This document shows positions 1 to 6,655 of a DNA stretch of 28,632 nt, in pieces. Location: assembly GCF_934371575.1 (NCBI RefSeq), contig NZ_CAKRNY010000045.1, positions 1 to 28,632 of the forward strand, in the 5' to 3' direction. This stretch comes from an uncultured Blautia sp. Lineage in GTDB: Bacteria > Bacillota > Clostridia > Lachnospirales > Lachnospiraceae. The notes beneath the pieces were generated by a model, which was not told the DNA's origin, made no database searches, and worked only from the letters and a program-made list of their open reading frames with translations. A program made the translations under genes and the position numbers. Numbering within the stretch: position 1 is the first letter of the stretch; each line of letters opens with the position of its first letter.

Positions 1-35
1 AATCTTGCAACAAAGATAACAACAAACAAAATATC

Positions 36-43
36 AGGAGGTA
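36..43 (+). promoter_or_regulatory. Strong ribosome binding site for the RiPP precursor
   Basis: AGGAGGTA lies 5 bases before the ATG at 49, an almost ideal anti-16S match. It suggests the precursor peptide is translated at a high level relative to its enzymes. The promoter lies outside the window; only 48 bases of AT-rich leader are visible. Confidence 0.85.
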
Positions 44-48
44 ACAAA

Positions 49-243
49 ATGGCATTATCAAATCTTTTCGGATGGAAAAAGAAAGCAGAAACAGAAGTCA
101 GTGCAGCATGCGGAACAGCGTGTGGAGCAGCAGGTAAGCCAGAAGAGAAACCGGCAGCATGCGGAACAGCGTGTGGAGCAGCAGATAAGCCGGAAGAAAA
201 ACCAGCAGCATGCGGAACAGCATGTGGAGCATCTGACAAGTAA
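49..243 (+). CDS. Cys-repeat RiPP precursor (ACGX-repeat type)
   Basis: This 64-residue peptide has a short leader (about residues 1-18, containing LFGW and a KKK patch) and then three near-identical 17-residue repeats. Each repeat reads AACGTACGA followed by a charged linker of the form (G/D)KPEEKP; the last one is truncated. Cysteines are at 21, 25, 38, 42, 55 and 59, always spaced CxxxC. It resembles the family annotated as ACGX-repeat peptides, which occur next to radical SAM/SPASM proteins (family knowledge recalled, not searched). It is not a folded-enzyme sequence. The maturase starts 27 bases downstream. Likely role: substrate for post-translational modification at or near the Cys residues, such as thioether links, giving a secreted or intracellular modified peptide. 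The chemistry and biological activity cannot be read from the sequence. Confidence 0.85.
   Translation: MALSNLFGWKKKAETEVSAACGTACGAAGKPEEKPAACGTACGAADKPEEKPAACGTACGASDK
103..240 (+). repeat. 51-bp tandem coding repeat in the RiPP precursor
   Basis: Units begin at 103, 154 and 205 with the shared block GCAGCATGCGGAACAGC. The period is exactly 51 bp, or 17 codons, and the third unit is partial. Synonymous positions are also largely conserved, so the units probably arose by recent tandem duplication or are kept uniform by recombination. The array can gain or lose units without a frameshift. Confidence 0.9.
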
Positions 244-270
244 AATAAGTTAAGGAAGGAGTTGGATAGG

Positions 271-1332
271 ATGAGTCAGTATTTTTCTTTTCAGTGGCAT
301 ATTACAGATGAATGTGATCAGCGATGCAAGCATTGCTATATTTTCTCAGGAGAGGGCTGTAAGGAATTAAAGTCCATGACCTGGAACCAGATGACAGAGG
401 TAGTGGCAAACTGTGAGGATTTCTGCAAGGTATATGGCAGAGTACCATATTTCTATATTACTGGCGGAGATCCTATCCTTCATCCGGACTTCTGGAAATT
501 AATGGTATTGCTGAAATCGAAAAAGATACCTTTTACCTTAATGGGAAATCCATTTCATTTGAACGACGAAATTTGCAGAATGCTAAAGGTGTGTGGTTGT
601 GAGAAGTATCAGATGTCCCTTGATGGAATGAGAGAAACTCATGACTGGTTCAGAAAGCCGGGAAGTTTTGACCTGACGATTGAAAAAATCGGATGTCTGA
701 ACCGAGCAGGAATAAAAAGTGTAATTATGAGCACGGTATCCAAAACAAATATGAATGAGATACCGGATATTATTGATGAAGTTGTAAAAGCGAAAGTAAA
801 GGTTTTTGCATTTTCCCGCTATGTGCCTACAGGTGGTGAAGTTGATACAAGCATGACACCGGAAGAATACAGAAAGCTTCTGGAAGTCTGTGATGCAAAG
901 TATAAGGCATATGAAAAGGCAGGATGTGAGACCTATTTTAATAAAAAGGATCATTTGTGGACGTTGTATGAATATGAAACGGGACAGTTTAAGCTTCCTG
1001 AGAGTACAGAGGCAGGAATGATCTATGGCGGCTGTAACTGTGGAAACTGTCATATTACCATATCTTCCAATGGAGATATTATGGCATGCAGAAGGGTGAC
1101 AGACAGTAAAGTGGCCAATATTTTTGAAGACCGACTGGCAGATGTCTGGATCTGTCAGATGGAAAAATACAGAGATTACGATAAATTTGTAAAATGCAGC
1201 AAATGTGAACTTAAGGCATGGTGCCGTGGATGTCCGGCAGTTGCCAATGGAACAAGCGGTAACTTTTATGGGGCAGATCCACAGTGCTGGAAGACAAGAA
1301 ATGAGATTACAGGGGAGGTTCTATCATGTTAA
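271..1332 (+). CDS. Radical SAM/SPASM peptide maturase
   Basis: This 353-residue protein is expected to use S-adenosylmethionine and Fe-S clusters to modify the adjacent Cys-rich peptide. The radical SAM motif is CDQRCKHCY with cysteines at 15, 19 and 22, followed by a TGGDP segment. The C-terminal SPASM region has cysteines at about 255, 257, 260 and 273, then a CSKCELKAWCRGC cluster at about 309-321 and a late PQCWK. This is the number expected for two auxiliary clusters. I chose the ATG at 271 because an AAGGAG site ends 9 bases upstream; an in-frame TTG at 262 sits on top of that site. The pairing with an ACGTACGA peptide matches the radical SAM/SPASM family assigned to the ACGX system. 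The gene overlaps the nitroreductase gene by 7 bases, so the two are translationally coupled. The linkage made on the peptide is unknown. Confidence 0.9.
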   Translation: MSQYFSFQWHITDECDQRCKHCYIFSGEGCKELKSMTWNQMTEVVANCEDFCKVYGRVPYFYITGGDPILHPDFWKLMVLLKSKKIPFTLMGNPFHLNDEICRMLKVCGCEKYQMSLDGMRETHDWFRKPGSFDLTIEKIGCLNRAGIKSVIMSTVSKTNMNEIPDIIDEVVKAKVKVFAFSRYVPTGGEVDTSMTPEEYRKLLEVCDAKYKAYEKAGCETYFNKKDHLWTLYEYETGQFKLPESTEAGMIYGGCNCGNCHITISSNGDIMACRRVTDSKVANIFEDRLADVWICQMEKYRDYDKFVKCSKCELKAWCRGCPAVANGTSGNFYGADPQCWKTRNEITGEVLSC

Positions 1333-1901
1333 TGGATATCATCAAAGCAAGACATTCTATTCGGAAATATACAGGTGAGCAGATAAGACGTGATGATCTG
1401 GAAAAGATTCTGGAAGCCGGAAATTTTGCACCGAATGCCGGAGGCGGACAGAGAAGTATGATGGTCGCAATCCATAATAAGGAACTGGCAGCTCATGTGG
1501 GAAAGATGAATATGGCAGATTTTGACCGCTCACATCTGGCAGGCAGTTTTGTATCAAAGGAACAGCCAAGTACAATCGATGATCCGACTATAAAAAACGG
1601 ATTCTATCATGCACCGACAGTTGTATGTGTATTCTGCCAGGATAATTTTCTCTTTAAGACAGCAGATGCCTTTTGTATGATGGAAAATATGATTCTGCAG
1701 GCAACAGAGCTTGGAATTGCTTCATGTATTATCTCAAGAGGCCATGAAACCTTTGATTCGGAAGAAGGAAGAAGACTGATGGACGAATGGGGAGTACCGG
1801 AAGGATACACATGTCAGGGATTTGTTATATTAGGATATATAGATGGCGGACAGCCGAAAAGTAAACCAAGAAAACCAGGAAGAATTAAAATTGTAGAATA
1901 G
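1326..1901 (+). CDS. Nitroreductase-family FMN oxidoreductase
   Basis: This 191-residue protein has the nitroreductase N-terminal signature (about residues 7-45: an ARHSIRKY segment, then a FAPNAGGGQR phosphate-binding segment for FMN). A later FVILGYIDG segment is typical of the C-terminal part of the family. Such proteins are FMN dimers that use NAD(P)H or other electron donors. The ATG at 1326 is 7 bases after GGGGAGG at 1312-1318, so this start is favoured over the in-frame ATG at 1332, and the gene starts inside the radical SAM gene. Its place between the maturase and a flavin/ferredoxin protein suggests a redox step in the same pathway, either a second peptide modification or electron supply. 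The substrate cannot be inferred. Confidence 0.85.
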   Translation: MLMDIIKARHSIRKYTGEQIRRDDLEKILEAGNFAPNAGGGQRSMMVAIHNKELAAHVGKMNMADFDRSHLAGSFVSKEQPSTIDDPTIKNGFYHAPTVVCVFCQDNFLFKTADAFCMMENMILQATELGIASCIISRGHETFDSEEGRRLMDEWGVPEGYTCQGFVILGYIDGGQPKSKPRKPGRIKIVE

Positions 1902-1912
1902 GTGGAGAACAG

Positions 1913-2524
1913 ATGGATTTAGCAACATGTCTGAAAAAAATGGAACTTGTGGGAGTGCTTGCATTTGCAACAGTGGACAGTGAAGGAGCACCACAGATAC
2001 GGAATATCAGTGCGATTCATTACGAACCGGATGCACTCTATTTTTTCACCGCCAGAGGTAAAAATTTTTGTAAAGAATTAATGGAAGATGGCAGGGTTCA
2101 GATTCTTGCTTATACCAAATACAAAGAAATGATTCGTTTGTCAGGAAAGGCTTACGCAGTAGCAGAGAATGAACAGAAAAAATGGATGGATATCATTTTT
2201 GAAGAACAGCCATATCTTGCTAATGTATATCCAGGGGATACAAGAGAAATCGGAATTATTTTCTGTATTGATAAGGCAGAAGTGGAGTATTTTAATCTTG
2301 GCGTAAATCCAATTTTCCGGGAGACATATATTCTGGGAAATGTAAGTGTAAAAGAAAAGGGATATTACATAACGGAATCCTGTATCGGCTGCGGGAAATG
2401 TATGAAACATTGTCCACAGAAATGTATTGAGAAGGGAACACCTTTTGTCATCCGGCAGGAGCACTGTCTGCACTGTGGAAACTGTTATGAAAACTGTCCG
2501 GTGAAAGCGGTGATCAGGAAATGA
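1913..2524 (+). CDS. PNPOx-like flavin domain fused to 2[4Fe-4S] ferredoxin
   Basis: This 203-residue protein has two parts. Residues 1-125 look like a split-barrel, pyridoxamine-5'-phosphate-oxidase-like flavin-binding domain (VLAFATVDSEGAPQIRNIS, then a YFFTARGKNF strand). The C-terminal 55 residues carry two ferredoxin motifs, CIGCGKCMKHCP and CLHCGNCYENCP, for two [4Fe-4S] clusters. The arrangement fits an electron-transfer protein linking a flavin to low-potential iron-sulfur partners. A radical SAM enzyme needs such an electron donor, so this protein is a reasonable candidate to reduce the maturase encoded two genes upstream (inference). Its TGA overlaps the next ATG as ATGA. Confidence 0.85.
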   Translation: MDLATCLKKMELVGVLAFATVDSEGAPQIRNISAIHYEPDALYFFTARGKNFCKELMEDGRVQILAYTKYKEMIRLSGKAYAVAENEQKKWMDIIFEEQPYLANVYPGDTREIGIIFCIDKAEVEYFNLGVNPIFRETYILGNVSVKEKGYYITESCIGCGKCMKHCPQKCIEKGTPFVIRQEHCLHCGNCYENCPVKAVIRK

Positions 2525-3294
2525 ATCAGGATGACAGAAGAAGATATTTAATTGAAGGATTGTTAAAAGAACGACCGGAATATGAGAACATGCAGATTCC
2601 ATCAGATGCAGGCGAGCAGAAAATGCTGCTCAGATCGCTTATGAATATAAGAATGCCGGGGAAAATGGACCACGCATTTTTGCAGATTCAGGATGCGTAC
2701 CTTTCAGAAGAAAATGAGAAGAAAGGGATTGTCACATTGGCAGATATCAGGGAGGTACAGCCTGATCTTTCTATCTGGAAGGGCGATATTACAAGACTTA
2801 AGGTGGGGGCAATTGTAAATGCGGCAAACAGCGGTATGACAGGATGCTATCATCCCTGTCATAACTGTATTGATAATTGCATTCATACTTATGCAGGAAT
2901 TCAGCTTCGAAACTATTGTAATGATATGATGATAAAACAGGGACATGAAGAACCAACAGGGCAGGCAAAGATCACCCCAGCGTTTAATCTGCCCTGTGAT
3001 CATGTGATTCATACGGTTGGCCCGATTGTACAGGGAAAACTGACAAAGAAACATGAGCAGTTACTGACATCCTGCTATGAATCGTGTCTCAGGATAGCTG
3101 ATGAGAATGAAGTAAAGAGTATTGCTTTTTGCTGTATTTCAACAGGTGTATTTATGTTTCCAAATAAAAGAGCTGCTGAACTTGCAGTACAGACAGTAAA
3201 GCAATATAAAGAAAAGACAAAATCAAAGATAAAGGTGATATTTAATGTTTTTAAAGAGGAAGATGAACGACTCTACAAGCAGTTACTCAGATAA
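2521..3294 (+). CDS. Zn-type macrodomain protein (ADP-ribosyl hydrolase)
   Basis: This 257-residue protein has an 80-residue helical N-terminal extension and then a macrodomain: WKGDITRLKVGAIVNAANS at about 86-104, and HTVGP and ISTGVF phosphate-binding segments further on. Between them is a Cys/His-rich stretch at residues 109-122 (GCYHPCHNCIDNCIH). This stretch marks the zinc-dependent macrodomains of Staphylococcus and Streptococcus that are encoded beside class M sirtuins and remove ADP-ribose from proteins (established for that family). Here too the next gene is a sirtuin, which starts inside this gene with a 50-base overlap. The likely function is reversal of the ADP-ribosylation made by the sirtuin. 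Unusually, the gene sits in a RiPP operon. Confidence 0.85.
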   Translation: MNQDDRRRYLIEGLLKERPEYENMQIPSDAGEQKMLLRSLMNIRMPGKMDHAFLQIQDAYLSEENEKKGIVTLADIREVQPDLSIWKGDITRLKVGAIVNAANSGMTGCYHPCHNCIDNCIHTYAGIQLRNYCNDMMIKQGHEEPTGQAKITPAFNLPCDHVIHTVGPIVQGKLTKKHEQLLTSCYESCLRIADENEVKSIAFCCISTGVFMFPNKRAAELAVQTVKQYKEKTKSKIKVIFNVFKEEDERLYKQLLR

Positions 3295-4159
3295 GATATT
3301 GCAGATAAAAGAAAAAATTGGGGAAGCAGATGCTGTTGTAATAGGGGCTGGTGCGGGATTTTCCACATCAGCCGGTTTTGTGTATAACGGTGAAAGATTT
3401 GACAAATATTTTTCAGATTTTAAAAAGAAATATGGATTTTCTGACATGTATTCGGGAGGCTTCTATCCATATAAAACATTGGAAAAACACTGGGGATACT
3501 GGTGCAGATATATTTATATTAATCGTTATATGGATGCTCCCAGACCGGTATATCAGAACCTGTATGATCTGGTGAAAGAGAAGGATTATTTTGTTCTGAC
3601 AACAAATGTGGATCATTGCTTTCAGAAGGCAGGATTCGCTAAAAACAGAATCTTTTATACACAGGGAGATTATGGTCTGTTTCAATGTAGTGAGCCTTGC
3701 CATAAGGAAACTTATGACAATGAAGACGCGATTAAAAAAATGGTACTGAGCCAGGGATTCCAGATAATAGACGGGGAACTGCAAAAACCGGAAGACGGAG
3801 AAATAAAGCTTACGGTTCCCTTCAGCCTGATTCCATATTGTCCGCGCTGCGGCAAGCCGATGAGTATGAACCTCAGATCGGATCAGACATTTGTTGAGGA
3901 TGAAGGATGGCACCAGGCAGCAGAAAGATACGAGAAATTTATACAGAATCATAAAAAGCAGAAAATAGTGTTCCTTGAACTTGGAGTAGGATATAATACC
4001 CCTGGTATTATAAAATATCCGTTCTGGCAGATGACAAACAAATTTCAACATGCATTTTATGTGTGTCTGAACCAGGGTGAAGCATATGCACCGGAAGAAA
4101 TAAGGAGAAAGTCTGTCTGCATGAATGAAGATATTGGAGAGATTCTGAAAGAACTGTAG
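3245..4159 (+). CDS. Class M-like sirtuin (SirTM), putative protein ADP-ribosyltransferase
   Basis: This 304-residue sirtuin has the NAD-binding GAGAGFSTSAG segment (residues 34-44), a YNGERFDKYF segment typical of class M, and TTNVD at 120-124. In ordinary deacetylating sirtuins a catalytic His follows in a HG motif. Here the corresponding segment reads YTQGD, with Gln141 in place of His. That is the hallmark of class M sirtuins that ADP-ribosylate proteins rather than deacylate them. Cys149/Cys153 and a later CPRC pair make the zinc ribbon. I kept the ATG at 3245 because AAAGGTGA precedes it by about 7 bases; the ATG at 3263 has AGAGG only 3 bases away. In described operons the target is a lipoylated GcvH-like protein with a dedicated lipoate ligase. 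Neither is present here, so the acceptor is unknown. Confidence 0.85.
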   Translation: MFLKRKMNDSTSSYSDKILQIKEKIGEADAVVIGAGAGFSTSAGFVYNGERFDKYFSDFKKKYGFSDMYSGGFYPYKTLEKHWGYWCRYIYINRYMDAPRPVYQNLYDLVKEKDYFVLTTNVDHCFQKAGFAKNRIFYTQGDYGLFQCSEPCHKETYDNEDAIKKMVLSQGFQIIDGELQKPEDGEIKLTVPFSLIPYCPRCGKPMSMNLRSDQTFVEDEGWHQAAERYEKFIQNHKKQKIVFLELGVGYNTPGIIKYPFWQMTNKFQHAFYVCLNQGEAYAPEEIRRKSVCMNEDIGEILKEL

Positions 4160-4218
4160 ACTTGTGATATAGGGCGGCTGTGAACAGAGCGAATAGTGAC
4201 AAAAGAGGGTGTGATAAA

Positions 4219-5154
4219 ATGATAATACAAACAGGAATGAGAACAGATATACCTGCATTTTATTCAAAATGGTTTTTGAATCGGATAAAAGAAGGATATG
4301 TATGCGTGAGGAATCCCTATAATCCAAAACAGGTGACGAAATACAGCCTTTCACCAGAAGTTGTGGATCTGATCGCATTCTGCACGAAGAACCCTCTTCC
4401 AATGCTGCCGTTTCTTGATGAGTTAAAACCGTATGGTCAATACTGGTTTGTAACAATTACACCTTACGGACGGGATATTGAGCCAAACGTTCCGGATAAA
4501 GAAACTGTGATGGAAGGTTTTAAAGCATTATCAGATGTCGTGGGTGTAGACAGTATTGGATGGAGATATGATCCGATTTTTATAGATAAAAAACATTCTG
4601 TGGAGTGGCATATATCTGAATTTGAAAAAATGGCTGAAAATCTTGCCGGATACACAAAGACATGTGTAATCAGCTTTATAGATATTTATAAAAAGGTGGA
4701 ACGCAATTTTCCAGAAGCAAAATCAGTACGGGCAGAAGACCGGGCTATGATAGGAAAAGCATTTGTAAAAATAGCATCAAAGTATGGAATGGTTCTGAGG
4801 CCTTGTGCAGAAGGAGAAGAGCTTGCCCAATATGGTGCAGATTGCTCCGGGTGTATGACTGTTCATACATTTGAGACAGCTCTCCATAGCAGACTGGAAG
4901 TTCCAAAGAGAAAGAAAAATCAGAGAAATGGGGAATGTGCATGTCTTTTGGGGACAGATATAGGTGCCTATGATACTTGCGGACATTTGTGTAAATACTG
5001 TTATGCGAATGCAAATCCGGTTTTGGTCAAAGAAAATATGAGAAAGCATAATCCGGACTCCCCATTTTTAATTGGTGGATATATGCCAGGTGATATTGTT
5101 CGTGAGGCAATTCAGAAAAGCTGGATTGATGGACAGATTCGATTGGAGTTTTAG
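4219..5154 (+). CDS. DUF1848 protein with C-terminal Fe-S-type Cys motif
   Basis: This 311-residue protein matches the DUF1848 pattern: RTDIPAFYSKWFLNRIKEG at the N-terminus, VRNPYNPKQV, a FCTKNPLPMLP segment and a YGQYWFVTITPYG strand. The C-terminal part holds GADCSGC, CAC and GAYDTCGHLCKYCYAN, which includes CxxxCxxC as in radical SAM enzymes, but here at about residue 250 rather than near the N-terminus. The family has no established function that I know of; a TIM-barrel-like Fe-S enzyme is plausible. I chose the ATG at 4219, which follows GAGGGTG by 8 bases and gives the usual family N-terminus; an ATG at 4180 would add 13 atypical residues. It is the last gene of the operon, 59 bases after the sirtuin gene. 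No T-rich terminator was seen directly after it. Confidence 0.85.
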   Translation: MIIQTGMRTDIPAFYSKWFLNRIKEGYVCVRNPYNPKQVTKYSLSPEVVDLIAFCTKNPLPMLPFLDELKPYGQYWFVTITPYGRDIEPNVPDKETVMEGFKALSDVVGVDSIGWRYDPIFIDKKHSVEWHISEFEKMAENLAGYTKTCVISFIDIYKKVERNFPEAKSVRAEDRAMIGKAFVKIASKYGMVLRPCAEGEELAQYGADCSGCMTVHTFETALHSRLEVPKRKKNQRNGECACLLGTDIGAYDTCGHLCKYCYANANPVLVKENMRKHNPDSPFLIGGYMPGDIVREAIQKSWIDGQIRLEF

Positions 5155-5193
5155 CTTATCTGCCATCTGCCGATGCATGAAATTATGAAAAAA

Positions 5194-5396
5194 GTATCCT
5201 CAAGTATAGGAAAAAGCAGCTTAAGGATGCATTTTTGCAGAGGGATGTATCCTCAAACATAGGAAAAAGTAGTTTGAGGATGCATTTTTGCAGAGGAATG
5301 TATCCTCAAGCGTAGGAAAAAGTAGTTTGAGGATGCATTTTTGCAGAGGAATGTATCCTCAAGCATAGGAAAAAGCAGTTTGAGGATGCATTTTTG
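5194..5396. repeat. Four-unit 53-bp tandem array of hairpin repeats
   Basis: Units start at 5194, 5247, 5300 and 5353, a constant period of 53 bp. Each begins GTATCCTCAA, continues through a TAGGAAAAAG core, and returns as TTGAGGATGC (TTAAGGATGC in unit 1). The two ends pair as a 10-bp stem around a loop of about 16 bases. In unit 2 the stem ATCCTCAAAC/GTTTGAGGAT (5249-5258 with 5272-5281) is perfect. The linker between units, GGATGCATT to AATGTATCC, can pair as a competing hairpin, so the array could fold in two registers. Spacers are not unique and units are adjacent, so this is not a CRISPR array. No open reading frame of note spans it. Confidence 0.9.
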
Positions 5397-5405
5397 TGGC
5401 AGAAA

Positions 5406-5518
5406 GTATCTTCATCCTTAAAATAGTCAAGATGCAGATACATTGGTCTTAACAAAAGTATCTGCGACCGGTTCAAGAAGCTAAATGCAGATACATTTGA
5501 TGTGAAAAAGGTATCTGT
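5406..5518. repeat. Diverged hairpins following the 53-bp array
   Basis: Three further hairpins of related layout follow the array. They are GTATCTT...AAGATGC at 5406-5434, GCAGATAC/GTATCTGC at 5434-5441 and 5458-5465, and GCAGATAC/GTATCTGT at 5487-5494 and 5511-5518. The last two have identical 16-base loops in length but different loop sequence. They share the GTATC/GATAC core of the tandem array, so the whole 5194-5518 stretch is probably one family of palindromic sequences at different ages. Confidence 0.75.
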
Positions 5519-5650
5519 AAACCTGGAAATCCAGGCAGAGCAGATGCATTTAAGATAAATAACAGATTAATAGATAGAGAACCAAATGGAGAACCAAATG
5601 TAGTGCCGGCCGCTTTCAACCAAAGATTTGTTTATAAATTTGATAGTAGC

Positions 5651-5679
5651 TTTAAAAATGATCGCCTTTGAGCTATAAT
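5651..5679 (+). promoter_or_regulatory. Promoter candidate upstream of element A
   Basis: A perfect -10 box TATAAT is at 5674-5679, with TTTAAA at 5651-5656 after a 17-bp spacer. The -35 box is weak. Transcription would start near 5686, just before structured element A, giving the MGMT-fusion gene a leader of about 265 bases. Confidence 0.5.
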
Positions 5680-5699
5680 GAAATAAAATGATGATACCA

Positions 5700-5873
5700 G
5701 GGGCAAAAGGTCAAAAAACCTTTTGCCCCCAATATCAAATGATATGAGTGTCAAAAGGTCTTTTGCCATTTATTTGCTACCCGGATTGCGATCCAGCTAC
5801 GTCGCTCCCGCAATCCTCCAAATATTTGAAATCCACTGATTTACTGCGTAAATCGCTGCTTTCTCATATTTGG
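5700..5873 (+). ncRNA. Structured element copy A (putative RNA)
   Basis: Stems seen in order: GGGGCAAAAGG/CCTTTTGCCCC (5700-5710 with 5719-5729); CAAAAG/CTTTTG near 5754-5767; GGATTGCG/CGCAATCC (5783-5790 with 5809-5816); and an outer stem CCAAATAT/ATATTTGG (5818-5825 with 5866-5873) enclosing the hairpin GATTTAC-TGC-GTAAATC (5838-5854). The outer and inner helices are joined by internal loops of 12 and 11 bases. Copy B at 6692-6820 has the same layout with different but still complementary stem sequences. It lies in the putative leader of the MGMT-fusion gene. Strand is inferred from the upstream promoter candidates. It could instead act as DNA, for example a mobile palindromic element. Confidence 0.6.
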
Positions 5874-5952
5874 CACGTCCCAAGTTCAAACACCTTATCG
5901 TGCAAGCACGAACGGCTTTTTGATCTTGTCTTTATAAAAAGGGGGAACCTTT

Positions 5953-6573
5953 ATGATTACACGAGAAGAAGCATTGAAATTTGGATTATCATTTAAGAAT
6001 GCATATGAGGAAAGACCATTCCATGACCAGACCTGGCAACTGGTAAGAGTAAAGGAAAGTAAAAAAGCGTTTTTGTGGATCTATGAGCGTAATGGATATG
6101 TTAATCTGAACGTAAAGGCAGATCCTGAGTGGCGTGATTTCTGGCGAAGTACATATGAAGCAGTAACTGCAGGATATCATCAGAATAAGGAACATTGGAA
6201 TACCATTATTCTGGATGGGACAATACCGGATAAAGATATTAAAAGAATGATATGTGAAAGTTATGAGCTGATTACGTACAGCCCGACGAAACGGATTTAT
6301 GAGGCTGTAAAAAAAATTCCAAAAGGCCAGGTGGCAACCTATGGAAAAGTGGCAGAGATGGCAGGAAATCCAAGAATGTCAAGAGCTGTGGGAAATGCTC
6401 TTCATAAGAATCCGGACCCGGAGCATATTCCATGCTATCGTGTGGTAAATTCCAAAGGAGAACTGGCTGGAGCATTTGCTTTTGGAGGCGAAAACGTCCA
6501 GAAAAAACTGTTGGAAGCAGATGGGATTGAAGTTATCAATGGAAAAGTAGATTTGAAAAAGTACGGTTTATAG
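5953..6573 (+). CDS. YjbR/MmcQ-like domain fused to MGMT-family alkyltransferase
   Basis: This 206-residue protein has two domains. Residues 1-95 resemble the YjbR/MmcQ fold (TREEALKFGLSFKNAYEERPF, later FLWIYERNGYVNLNVKADPEW). Residues 108-206 are an O6-alkylguanine-DNA alkyltransferase domain (PKGQVATYGKVAEMAG, helix-turn-helix region MSRAVGNALHKNP, then the active-site segment). Cys161 is in place, but the normal PCHRV motif reads PCYRV, so the His that activates the Cys is Tyr162. Some clostridial relatives may share this; activity could be altered. The likely role is direct repair or recognition of alkylated bases. AAGGGGG precedes the ATG by about 8 bases. The gene stands alone, flanked on both sides by copies of a structured repeat. 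Confidence 0.85.
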   Translation: MITREEALKFGLSFKNAYEERPFHDQTWQLVRVKESKKAFLWIYERNGYVNLNVKADPEWRDFWRSTYEAVTAGYHQNKEHWNTIILDGTIPDKDIKRMICESYELITYSPTKRIYEAVKKIPKGQVATYGKVAEMAGNPRMSRAVGNALHKNPDPEHIPCYRVVNSKGELAGAFAFGGENVQKKLLEADGIEVINGKVDLKKYGL

Positions 6574-6628
6574 TACGGCTAATAGTACGGCTTATAGTAC
6601 GTAATATAGCACAGTTTATAGTATAGCC
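6561..6628. repeat. 12-bp tandem repeat crossing a stop codon
   Basis: Five 12-bp units plus a partial one begin at 6561, 6573, 6585, 6597 and 6609, with consensus GTACGGCTTATA. The first unit encodes the last residues of the MGMT fusion and its TAG stop (6571-6573). As the period is a multiple of three, the second and third units keep the gene's frame, and slippage here would leave the C-terminus almost unchanged. Confidence 0.8.
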
Positions 6629-6655
6629 ATGCGCTCTGATTATCTGCGAATCTTA

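Larger units (their letters stand above)
5155..5952. other. 798-bp gene-free region
   Basis: This gap between the DUF1848 gene and the MGMT-fusion gene holds the hairpin repeat array (5194-5518), about 130 bases with no clear feature (5519-5650), a promoter candidate (5651-5679) and structured element copy A (5700-5873). A small hairpin at 5898-5911 (TCGTG/CACGA) is followed by CGGCTTTTT and could act as an attenuator before the MGMT-fusion gene. I see no convincing protein-coding gene in it. Confidence 0.8.

Noticed and set aside
5194..5396. CRISPR array
   Set aside because: Units abut with a 53-bp period and near-identical sequence throughout. There are no unique spacers and no cas genes nearby.
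5700..5729. GGGGCAAAAGG hairpin as an intrinsic terminator
   Set aside because: No T-tract follows in either orientation, and it starts a longer conserved structure just after a promoter-like box.
5748..5996. Small plus-strand open frame of 82 codons before the MGMT fusion
   Set aside because: It lies across structured element A, overlaps the start of the real gene in another frame and its product resembles no protein.
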